Source of the DNA: Megalonaias nervosa
Taxonomy: Eukaryota; Mollusca; Bivalvia; Unionida; Unionidae
Assembly (NCBI GenBank): GCA_016617855.1
Contig: JAECUM010012978.1
Location: 1-64,000, forward strand
DNA length: 64,000 bases
Direction of reading: 5' to 3'
Below are positions 46,900 to 57,764 of this stretch, piece after piece. The position numbers and the translations under genes were made by a program. The notes beneath the pieces were generated by a model that did not search any database, was not told the DNA's origin, and saw nothing but the letters and a program-made list of their open reading frames with translations. How positions within the stretch are numbered: position 1 is the stretch's first letter; the number at the start of each line of letters is the position of its first letter.

Positions 46900-49544
46900 A
46901 CCTTGTTCTTGCTTTTGCTTATCCTTGAGTTGCAGAATTATTATTTATTTTAATCATTATGACCAAGGTAGAATCACAAAAGCCAAAAAAATCACATAGA
47001 AAAGCACAACTGAATTTACTGTTAAGAAGTGACATGTAAATTTGTTACTGTCAACCATGTTAAGACCCAGTAAACTTTGATTTGAATGGTATATGTGCAG
47101 TTATTAGAATTAGCAGTATTTGAGTGACTGATCAGAAGAGAAATTAGGCAAGCTGGTTTGATAGACTTCTCAAGGTTGAGTACAAGTCTGACTATGAATG
47201 TATACATACAGTCAGATGGATATATGGACAGAGCTAGTATTCGTTGTCCCAGTCACGTTTGTGGTTGTGCATAAATGGAAATGAAACACTAAATATATTT
47301 AGAATCTTTCAATACAGTAATTGGAAAACTGTTGATTTAATTGAATTTGAGTTTTCAAGACAAATTGATCTTGTAGTATTCCTTAAGAAAATTAAAAAAG
47401 ATGAATATGTATCTGGGTAAATGAATGATAAGACATGCAGTTTTCTCTGTATACTTTTTGCCTTCATGGGTCCATTTTCAGTAGTGTGGTGTAAAAGGCC
47501 AGTAAAAATGTATGTCATTCTGGATACCAGATTTACCCTATGTTTTCCGTGCCAACCCTTCATTTTTGTGGGAAGAAAAAATTTGGAAAAAGAAAAAAAC
47601 TTAAAGGGATGTAACTGCTATCAAAGATATTCAGGATGTGAATAAGGTTTCCTTTAAAATTTTTGCTTCATTTAAGTCCATCCAGACTGCAATAAAAAGG
47701 AAAAAGATTTGTACCGACCCACCTATCCTAATTTTTTTTTTTCCAATGTAAACAGAACCATGGATATTTTTTTTTATAGGATTAATCTGTCTGTGAATCA
47801 ATACTTTTTTTAAACTTCAGCCAGCAATGTTTTTCTTACCTGCACCCAAGTTTTCACAGATTGATTTAAACCTAAGTCCTGGCTTAATTGTTTCCTATTC
47901 TTGACAATTATAAAAACCAAAAAGATGTTTTAATAATGAGGCATGATGGTTCCAGTTATAATAGCATTTGTTTGCATTTACTACGGAGATCAAACATGAC
48001 TGTGCAAACATTCTCGTCATGTTTCAGGACTATTGACATTTGTGTTACACAAGAACAGTTTTCCTTTCTTCCTTTTTTTTTTAATCATGACATAAATTTT
48101 AGAAGATCAATAATTTTCTTGTAATTTCCTACTACTGAGGTAAATTAGTATTGATCAGTGAACTTAAATGAAGATATTATAACATTTCTGAAATAAGAAA
48201 TACCTCTGGGGAAAAAAATTATGATTAAGTGTGGAATATAGAATGTAGAAAGTGTAAAAAAAATCATTTATTCTATGCAGAATTTGATATAATTTTTAAT
48301 CATTTGATGCCATCACAAATGTGGGCATATTTTGTTTTCTTTGCCCATGCATATAGTCAGATAATTTATGTTTGTAACCACAATATTTAACCCACCATCT
48401 TGACTTCTGCTGAAATATACCACTTACTCTTTAGTAATTGTAGTATTAATAAGTGCACTGCAGAGAGGGGTTCTCACGTTCTCATCATGTTAAAATATAA
48501 ATATGTGTTAAGTTTATTTAGAGTTCTGTTTTAGTTACCTTGGAAAAGAGGTTTTCATTTCTAAAGTACCTGTTTTACATTATATAACTCATTTCGAGAA
48601 ACCAGCAGATGAACCGCAATCACATTCAAGATTTTGTTCCCGCTGGTTCCCCAAGATACCAGTTTACTTGACCAATCATGAAAGCTTTTCTCCATGATGT
48701 ATCTGTAGTGAAGCATTAGCCTTTATGTAGGTCAAAATAGAAGTTGTAAAAAAATGGTCCAAAAATGTTGAGGGACATGTATGGTGATATTGTTTGCAAT
48801 ACAACCAAAACTGTTAATTCTCCTACAAAATTAAAGTTTTAAAACAAAAGAACTTATGTTTTTGTGCCAATATGATCATGGTTTTGAGCCGAAAATTATA
48901 CACTAAAATGTACACAAGTTCTTTTACTAGAAAAGCATCATGTGACACTGGTTGGGATCTGGTACAAGTATGTGTAGGGTTTAATGGCACATAAGCACAA
49001 TTCAGGCTTTTTAAGCACCATTAAGTTTAGGTTAGGACATAGTGATACTATAAAAAATAAATTTACAGGGAATGTTTACTGGTCATAATATATTTCTGTT
49101 ATGTAAATGGGAACAGAATCATATGAGTAGCAACCATGAATGAAGAAAGGAAAATAATTGAGTTCAATTTTGTTTGTTATAATGTCCTGAGTTTGCATTA
49201 TATCTTTCCATTTGAACATAGTTATTTTACAGAGCTAAATGCATTATTCTCAATTGTTAGATTTTTCACAAGTGGTTTGTTTACTGAGAAATGACAAGGC
49301 TTTAAATGATATCTTTCTTTAGTGTTGGAATGTGAATGTACCAGGTACAGTGAATATGCAAGATGAATTAATGAGGGGAATTTCAATGGAATAAAATCAG
49401 ATTTTTAGTTCAGGTAGATGTAATTGATGATTCTTGCCAGCACTTGAAAATTGTACTTAAAAATGATAAACAAATTTGAAAAATAAAACTTTGGCAGAGT
49501 ATTTAGAATATTGTACCGTCTTTGAATTTTGCTTGTCAGAATGT

Positions 49545-50420
49545 TGTGAATGCATCTTGTCTCACAGGTTTCAATAGATTTCGGTGAAATTGGAGATTGT
49601 TCTGGTCATCATTTTAAGATGCACATCTCAACAAATCACTGTGTTCCTGCAATTTTTGTTAGTTATTTGTGAACACAATTAGTCTAACAGTTTTCATTGG
49701 ATGGCAATGAACTTTGTGCATGTAGGAAGATTTGTAGGGCCCTGGCTGGCCAATTGGTCTAGAGTGCTTATGTTTAAAGAGTACTCACATCCCACCTCTG
49801 TCCACATGGGTTCTGGTCTCAGCTCTACCAATGTGGGAAAACTTGCTAGTAGCTTCCTGTGAGTCAGTGGTTCTTCCCAGAGTTTTCCTGGGTTCTTTGA
49901 CCACCATGTGTTGGTAAATCAGGTATTAACCTTGCAATAGATCGAAGGAGTAAATATTGACAAATTTCTATTCCCCTACAATTTTTATTACAATTTTTTT
50001 TTCTTCATCTTTTTGTCTTCAGCTTGATGTAGAGTGTGACAGAACTTGTAAATGCATCTACTTCCTATGTTTTTGATGAATTGCTGCTATCATCAAATCA
50101 CTGTGCTGCAGCTATTTTTGTTAGTCGTATGCAATGTAAGACAGAATCTTGTGAATGCAGTTTGTCATGCAGTTTTTTGTTGTTGATGGATCTTGGTTTA
50201 ACTTGGTGCATTTTATGGTTATTGTCTTAAGATGTGTATACTGACACATCCTTTTGCTCCTGCATAAGAGTTATTGTCCATCTTGACTTCAAGCTGGATT
50301 CAGTATATGAATGCAACTAATCTTTCAGTTTTTAGTGGATTGTTATAAAGCTTAGTACGTATTATAGTCATCATAAGAAGATATGCATGTTAACCAATCA
50401 TTGCTCTCCCAATATTTGAA
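49545..50420 (+). repeat. Degenerate tandem array, about 170-190-bp units (family E), split by a SINE
   Basis: Three to four diverged units with GTGAATGCATCTTGTC, ATTTTTGTTAGTTATTTGTG, TTTTCATTGGATGGCAATGA and TCATCATAAGAAGATATGCA landmarks. The SINE at 49.74 kb divides the array. Confidence 0.45.
49738..49945 (+). mobile_element. tRNA-derived SINE, family B, copy 4
   Basis: GCCCTGGCTGGCCAATTGGT head, a box-B-like GGTTCTGGTCTCAGC, then AATGTGGGAAAACTTGCTAG, GTAGCTTCCTGTGAGTCAGT and CCCAGAGTTTTCCTGGGTTC, matching the family body. The 3' end is shortened. It lies inside the family E tandem array, so it is younger than that array. Confidence 0.68.
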
Positions 50421-52059
50421 AGAAATTACTTCTTTAAAAAAAAAAAAAGACTTATCTCAGTGATGAGGTTAGGGGTGAGATGAAGGAATGGTAGGGTATA
50501 TATGCCTGAGCAAATTGCTTACCATTGCTCAAGTTCTTTTAAGTTCTGCATACTCCAGCTGAAATGAAATGTCCTTTAGACACAGTGATCATTTACAAAA
50601 TTAAATATCTTTCAAGCACAGTTAGCCAGTTACATAATGATGAAAAAGAAATGGGTCTGTGTTCTTCAGAAAATTAGCAAAACAGTTGATTTCTGTCCCT
50701 ATCCCCCCAACCCAGTCCCCCAATAAACTGTTGTACACATGTTCCAAACAGTTTTTCCATTTTAGCTATTAAAAGTATATGCTACTTTTAAGTCATTCTA
50801 CAAAACATTTTAAAGCACAACACATTTAGACAGGACTTCAATAACCTGCCAGTTATTCTACTTTGGCACTGATAGAGACAATCAATAAATCAATGTCTTT
50901 ACATACCTGAATTTTCATGGAAAAGAGGTTATTGATCTTCTGTACTGGCTTGTACCTGACATGCTGAAACTGACATGTTACTTGAATTTCTGTATGTACT
51001 TAAGAGCAATCCAGATGGAAGAATTGCAGTAATGACTAGAAATAGATGCTACATTGCTAGTAGATAAAGCCAGATTTATCAAACCATAACTTTATTGCCA
51101 AAATTTGAAAGACTCTGCAAGCCTGGTTGTCTTGAGATGTCCCACACATGAAAGTATATAGGGTATCTGACATACTCGGGCTGTCTGTAATTAATTGTAA
51201 TGGTTTGTAATAGCTGTATAGTTTACAACTAGAAACGCTTAGGTGAATTTTTTAATTAACACACAATCAAAATGGGAGTTCACTGGACCATTTTACTGGT
51301 TTCAGCAATTTTTAATTAGAATCTTATCGGTGCCAACATAGACTTGATGTAACAGCTCCATTTGTAGTCATTAAATACTGTAAAAGAAATAGAACTAATA
51401 TGGGTCTTAATAGGTATTACTGTACAAATAGAACCTGTTGGTTGTTATTGCATCCTTGTAGTCCCTGAGAAAATCATTAATACTTGTTTGCTAATTTTTT
51501 GTTTAAATCTGGTAGCCACAGAAGAATGTTACTGCCATTCAGTAGAAAACAGTACTTGATTGTGTAGCTGTTACTCTAATGTGTTTTCTCACCCTTAGGA
51601 TACTGCTGTACTGTGAATAGGACACATGCAGGTGGTTCTTTTAGTTTGATGGGACCATAATTTTTTCATGAACTGGCACCTCAACAGGAGCACTATTTTT
51701 GGACATTTTGTGTAGGATAACGAAGCAAATGTGTTATATAGCTGGTTTATAAAATGTTCATTGACTAAAATCTCCATTCACTTCATTCCAATGCAGTTAT
51801 TCCAAGAAAATGCAGCATAGCCAATGCTTAATTTTAGCCTACCTTGTCTTAATTAGTGCTATACCCTTACAACCAAAGGTCACTGTGACCTACATTTTAT
51901 GCTTTGCAGTGTTTAACTAAAACACATCCCAGTTCTTCCATGCTATATATATCCTAGCCTACTTAGAAGGTCCTTCCTGATTAGTGTAATTGGAAGTAGG
52001 AATAAATATGTTTGTTCTGTGGTAAACTCTGCCATGTTAATGACTATACTGCATACCTG

Positions 52060-52700
52060 TCAACTTGTACAGTTTACCCATAATTTGTACTTGTTTTCAT
52101 TTTAGTCAGTGTACGGCCGTACAACCATTTTGTACTTTTTTTTCTTATAAAAATTAACATTTTAAAAAATTTTTCGAATATTTTTTGTTAATCCCGGGAG
52201 TCTGGACATATTTTTTAAAAAATCAAGCGTGATCCAGAAGCTTTTTAAGTTATGTGCAGTCAGCGTGGGGATAACTCTAATATGCTTTGGAAAGCGATGG
52301 AAGCTGGAATGCCGAAATTGGGTTAAGTGAAAGTATCTTTCTTTAATGAAACAAATAAAAATATATTAATATTGAAGAAAGTGTTTAGATAGCTTCGTTT
52401 TGTTCAAGATTCTTATGATCCTTTTAACTGATTTTGGTATTCCCAACTTCCATCGCATTCCAGCCAACTGAAAACATGTCCATTTGCTTGTGTGGGAATT
52501 TGAATTTATTAGGAAAAAGACATCAGTGTAAGTAAAGCCCGACTAAAACATTATAACTTTAATTTGTAGAAAAGCACCAATATGGGATGCCAAGTATGTG
52601 AGATGTTCCTGAAAATTTGACTTATTGTTCCAAAGTTAATCGACGTCAGAACACACTGCAAAGTGCTGTCTTTGGGCAATAAGACCACGACGTCCAAAAA
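52060..52700. repeat. Locally CpG-richer stretch with inverted repeat
   Basis: GCGATGGAAGCTGGAATGCC (from 52294) and its near reverse complement GGTATTCCCAACTTCCATCGC-like arm (52430-52455; shown here as GTATTCCCAACTTCCATCGC) face each other about 110 bases apart. A perfect palindrome GTACGGCCGTAC lies at 52113-52126. CpG is more frequent than in adjacent intron. This may be an unclassified foldback element; its ends were not found. Confidence 0.35.
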
Positions 52701-53551
52701 ATAAATATCAGGTCAAGGTCTTACATTGAGGACTAAGGGTTTATGGGGGAAAAATATAAATATGTAATAATGAGACCATGATAAATCCAAGAATGTTAAT
52801 ATTACACCTTGAAATTTTGTTTTTCAAAATACCTTGCGCGTATCTTTTTTAAATACTAGTAGCAACACTTTCATCTTTGAGTTGCTCCACACCTGGATCA
52901 TGAAGTACTTAAAGATGAGTTTGAGGATTATTGCATGCTGCCTGATGAGTGTGTGCATGAATTAACAAATGTTTGCCAGAAAAGGTGCTTTTGTAGCTGC
53001 TGGCAGGATATTATAGTTTGTTTATGGCATTTGTTGTTTTTAAACTGTTGATCTTATATAATGTATGAATACATTTTTTCATGTGAGTTTTTTTTGGTCT
53101 TTATTAGGTTTTTTTGGTCTGGCATACAGGTTTTCATCTCAGCTGGTTGACAGGTATGATACTGTATGTTCTGATATGCTGTCCTGAAGGGTTTAACTTT
53201 GTATATATTATACATGAGTGCAGGATTTAAATGAATGGAATATCCCATGTGAAGCCTAGCCTATAGTGGCTGATGAGTTAAATTATTGATGCCTCAACTA
53301 TGCTTGTGCTGCTGGCTATATATCACTCCAAGGTTTCTCAAAAACAGTGACTTTCACTCAAAAGTGGGTTTCTAGGGCTTCACAGTGATAAAAGGTTAAG
53401 AAGCAGATTTTAAGAACAATTATTTTATTTTTAAAAAATATAGAGAATCACACTAATGTCAGGTTTGTATCATCTCATTATAGTACTTATACTTTGATAT
53501 CATACATGTAAGAAAGAATGTTTTTTTTTATTGTTTGATGATGCCATATGC

Positions 53552-53607
53552 GTGCATGCATGCATGTATGTATGTATGTATGTATGTATGTATGTATGTA
53601 TGTATGT
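53552..53607. repeat. (ATGC)/(TATG)n microsatellite
   Basis: GCATGCATGCATG passing into about ten TATG units, roughly 300 bp upstream of the large GLIS3-like exon. Confidence 0.88.
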
Positions 53608-53903
53608 CAGCAAAATACTGGTTATTCATTACTGATTAAGTTAAAATTTGATATTTTAAAAAAAGATTAAAAGTTAACAATTAAAGATAATACATTGCAA
53701 AACAAACTTTAGTTAGAGAAGGGGGTTAATGTTTTGTGTCATGATCACTTTTGTCTGAATTACTTTTGTGCATGATAATGTTTACAATGGTTACTGGAGA
53801 CTACTACAAGCTGCATAGAGTTTATTACACTGGTTTCTTTTTTATTATGAAAGTTCTAACTTGAAACAAGTAATTCTTATGTGTGATTTCTTTTTTTTTT
53901 CAG

Positions 53904-55465
53904 ATTTAAACAGTCCCCAGCTGTTTGGAGTGGGAATGACCCCAAAAATAAGACAGAATTTTGGTCACAACAATGCCAGTTCCTTTGCAAACCCAAATTC
54001 TAAACTGAACTTGCCAAATAGCAGGCTTGAGAATGCAACTCCAACACCAAGTGAAGTGTCCAGTATTAATTCAACACCAAGAAATGTGCATACACCATTG
54101 TCCATGGTGTCTGGCACTGCTGGGAGAGAAAGGAATATACAAACCCCTGTTAGCAATGCTGATAAAGTGTTTCTTGAACCATTTCCAGTTAAGCAGGAAT
54201 GGAACCCCTATAAACCACTGCCTCATGTTGGTGGCAGTGGCTCTATTGCTGGAAATGACCTTGATCAGCAGTCACAATGCTCGCAGCAGGTACCCCCTTC
54301 AAGTGCATCCACACGCTACCAAACAAGCCATGCTTCAACTTCTCTTTCACCCCATCTTGCTATGGAAACTTCACCAACTGGGTCCACTGGCCTTGGCTCA
54401 ACATACACCAGTCCAAGACACTCTGCTCATCTACATTCCAGGACGAATAACAAGAGGGCACTGTCTTTGTCGCCAGTCTCTGGTGAAATTGATTTTAATT
54501 ACTTAATAAGAACTTCTCCAACCTCTTTGGTGGCATTCATCAATGGTCAGTCCAGAAGCTCTTCTACAACTGGGTCCCCTCAACCCTTATTAAATCAACA
54601 ACATGGTCACTTTGGTCACTTGATTGCACGCAATGCTGGCAGCCACAGCTGCAATGGCAGTCCATATTCAGGTTCTGCCTCATCCAATCAGAGAGCATGT
54701 AACTTTACCACTAACAGAAATCCTGGTATGAAACAAGAGCCAGGCTTTGAGAGTGACATGCAGGATTACTTCCAGGACATCGTCAGCAACCAGATTGTGA
54801 TGCAACAGAATGATATCCCATACTGGGAACAGAGGGCGTTCCAGGATATCCAGCAGTTTGGCGTCCCACGCTTCACTATACGCCCTGAAAATATGGTGCA
54901 GCCTCCAGGTGTTAATGGAAATGTATCAGGGCCAGTAAATAGCAGTATGAATGGACACTTTATGAGTAACGTGAATAGTACTACTAATATACACCCGCCA
55001 CCACCGTATAATCAGACCATGAACCAACAGCATTTGGGTACACAACAAACAACGCAACAGAGTCAGCAAGAGCAGAACTTCCAGCCTAATGTGCCTCAAC
55101 CACTCTCACAACACAATAATATTAACAACATCAACAACATTAACAACATGAATAACCTAAACAGCAACTTGTATTCCCAGAACAGTAATGTTAGTGATAA
55201 TATTAACGATATCCCAGAGGATGGTGAATTTGATGAAAATGGGGAGAAGCAAAATATTTGTCGATGGATTGACTGTAATGCACTGTGCAAAGAGCAAGAT
55301 GAACTTGTTCGTCACATAGAAAAAGTTCACATTGATCAAAGAAAGGGTGAGGACTTTACATGTTTCTGGTCAGGATGCCAGAGACGGTTTAAGCCATTTA
55401 ATGCCCGATATAAATTGTTGATACACATGCGCGTCCATTCTGGAGAGAAACCAAACAAGTGCACT
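53904..55465 (+). CDS. GLIS3: GLIS3-like large central exon (regulatory region, ZF1, ZF2 and start of ZF3)
   Basis: Residues 90-610. The acceptor is a T-rich tract ending in CAG at 53903; the split codon G|AT makes Asp90. In order: VKQE (185-188, SUMO-type motif followed by W); SPRHS, then the block KRALSLSPVS...RTSPTSLVAFING (273-304), highly conserved in GLI/GLIS N-termini; SPQP then HGHFGHL (323-329), at the place of the SUFU-binding VYGHF of GLIS3; MKQE (365-368); PPPPY (454-458), a WW-domain ligand; a Gln stretch and an Asn-rich run (494-511); an acidic EDGEFDE patch; ZF1 with C542, C547, H560, H565; ZF2 with C576, C581, H597, H601. Both fingers have C-x-W, the tandem CWCH2 signature of GLI, ZIC and GLIS proteins. 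The exon ends with Cys609 and Thr610 of ZF3; donor ACT|GTAAG. Reading through the donor would add 35 residues and stop at 55573. Confidence 0.95.
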
Positions 55466-55830
55466 GTAAGTATACTTTGTATTTTTAGTATTGTGTGTCC
55501 TCACAAAACTTTCTGTGTTGGGAACCATGAAATATTTTGGTTTCCTAATGGGATTTGCAGTGTGAATGTATAAAACTTATGTAATTCCTTTAATTTCCTT
55601 AAATACTGTCAAATTGGCAGGAAGACGTTTGATGAAAATTGCCATTGTAAGATAAATCAAGCTTTTCATAACCACCAAAAATTACGTATTTAAAAAACGG
55701 TGAAAATAGTTATTTGCAGGCAGTATTTCCACTTATTTTTCAACCTTCTGTAAGAAACTTGTGCAGGAAATTGATTCCATGACAAAGTTTCCAAAAACAG
55801 CTTTGTGTCAAGTCTTAATATTATAATCAT

Positions 55831-56152
55831 GACTGCACCGGTGGCCCAGTGGTTAGAGCATCTGCCTCGGATGCGGGAGTTTGTGGGTTCAATCCCCAGC
55901 CGAGTCATACCAAAGACTTATTAAAATGGTACTAACAGCTGCCTCGCTTGGCGCCCAGCATTAAGAGGTTAGTATTAGGGCTGGTTGGCCTGGTGTCAGG
56001 ATAATGTGACTGGGTGGCACATGATGCTACATGTCTGCGGCATGATGCCCCAGTGCTAGACATCACTATAAAGTGCCACACTGCAGACATCTTAGCGATA
56101 TGACTGAAAATTTTTTAAAGCTACATTAAAAATCCAAATCACATGCACATAC
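55831..56152 (+). mobile_element. CA-tailed tRNA-derived SINE, family A, copy 4
   Basis: A box GTGGCCCAGTGG, B box GGTTCAATCCC, GAGTCATACCAAAGAC, GTCAGGATAATGTGACTGGG, and a short AATCACATGCACA tail. Candidate duplication TAATCA on both sides (near 55823 and 56155). Inserted in intron 2, 365 bp after the large exon. Confidence 0.82.
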
Positions 56153-56192
56153 TGTAATCACTGGATGCAGAATTTTTAATTTGAAACTAACG

Positions 56193-56395
56193 AATATAGT
56201 TGCTTATAAGTTGAGTCTAACTGCAAAGAACATAGACCCAGGTCTGCCATTGCATAATGTGCTGGTAGATTAGGGTCAGTCTTGTTCTAATGATTACTCC
56301 TAACAAAATGCATAGACCCAAATCTGCAAACACATGTGATGGCATATCTGGGTCTGTGTTAGCAGTTGGACCCAACTCACAATTTAGTATATATA
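56193..56395. mobile_element. Foldback MITE family P, copy 4
   Basis: Starts ATATAGTTGCTTATAAGTTG and ends with GGACCCAACTCACAATTTAG before TATATA. Interior CATAGACCCAGGTCTG and GCATATCTGGGTCTGTG pieces match the copy at 17.2 kb. Confidence 0.62.
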
Positions 56396-57212
56396 GCAGT
56401 AATTAGTATTGCAATATTGACACAGTACTGGCATAATGACACTTTAAAAGATGGGTTACTTTGACCTAATTCAGAGCTAATGCCATAATTTCATATTTAC
56501 ACCAAACATAGATCTTTTAAAAGTAATTTCAATGTATAATTTAAATTCAGATGGCTAATAAAAGGAGTCTTTTTATTTTTTTTTTCTCAACATAATTTAA
56601 AATATGAATTAATGTTCACAAGAGTTGTAAACATTTGGAATTTATACATGTCCATTGTGTGTCATTCTGTACTAGTTTCTAAATTTTTTAATACTGTTTC
56701 CTTAATGTCATATCCTGAAGGGTATATTTTTCTTTTATTTGAAAAGCAAGATATTGTAAATGTTTTATCAAAGGCCAGTGTCTTTTATCCTGACAGCAAA
56801 GGTGAACAAACCTCTAGTTTTTTGGATCCAACTTCATAAGTATAAATATGAAAATCTGTCAATGTCACAAGCTGTTACTTTGTAAAGGCTTGTTCAGAAA
56901 TAGAGTTAAGTTCATGTATTCTTTATTCCCATTGGCAGATTTCACACATGATGTCATTCTTTTGGTTTTTTTAATTGAAAAGAAGCTTTAACATGAGCTG
57001 TAGAATGTGTTCTGAGATGTTTTCATTTCACAGGATTTTAAAGCTGTCTCTGTCAGTGTTTCTGGGTAGGAGAAAAGAAAGGTTGGTCCCAAGTCACTCT
57101 TAACAAAGGAAATTTTGCCCCTATTTGTCAAAATCTGATGTAAATGTAGTTAATTGTGACCTATATTTGTTTAGATAACCCCTTGGTATACAGGACTGGA
57201 AGAGAAAGACTA

Positions 57213-57216
<4 letters not shown>

Positions 57217-57258
<42 letters not shown>
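57217..57258. repeat. (AT)n microsatellite
   Basis: About twenty uninterrupted AT dinucleotides. Confidence 0.92.
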
Positions 57259-57260
<2 letters not shown>

Positions 57261-57764
57261 CAGTTAAAGAATTATACAATAAAAAATTGGATTACAAAAT
57301 GATCTTTATTTGGTATGAATTACAAATGTCCTTTGTCCTTCTTGAATTACAGTAATTTCATTCACACTTTACTTAATCTTATCAACTTGGAAAGTCTATG
57401 AGACTAACTTGTAGCTAACAAAAAGTACTAAAGTGGGAAATTTTTGTTATTTGCTAGATTGGTGCTAGAAATTTCCTTGTTTTTGCCAAATTGTGCACTC
57501 GAAAATACTGTCATACATAAATCTAATATATCAGAAAAGGGTGCAGTGTGAAAATTTCCATTCCAAATCTGACACCCACTGTACTTTAGTCATTACTCAT
57601 TATCTTGTATTTTCTTTCATAGGTACCCACGTTATCAGTGAGTTTTATTGAATTACTCATTTCTGCATATTTTATGTGAATAAATTTGATTCATAACCTT
57701 ATACCTTGAAAAAACATTTCACTAGCTATTACTAGCTAATGTCAGCAACTTCAAGGTGAACATA

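Larger units (their letters stand above)
32189..53903 (+). other. Intron 1 of the GLIS3-like gene, about 21.7 kb
   Basis: A GT-AG intron between the N-terminal exon and the large central exon. I found no further coding exon in it: the open frames are short, AT-biased and unlike any family I recognise. It is populated by mobile DNA listed separately: a foldback MITE, a 56-bp array and a related array, SINEs of three families, a hAT MITE, a Tigger-like element and degenerate tandem units. Stretches with nothing recognisable include 32700-34540, 35000-36170, 38200-39870, 41110-42480, 43470-46260, 46910-49540 and 50420-52060. Long first introns often carry enhancers, but none can be assigned by eye. 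Confidence 0.85.

Noticed and set aside
53965..54156. Minus-strand frames across the large exon (also 55096-55339)
   Set aside because: Antisense shadows of Ser/Asn-rich coding sequence with no family resemblance.
54027..54506. 159-codon frame on + inside the large exon
   Set aside because: It overlaps the GLIS3-like frame in another phase; the GLIS frame has the conserved blocks and correct splice phases.
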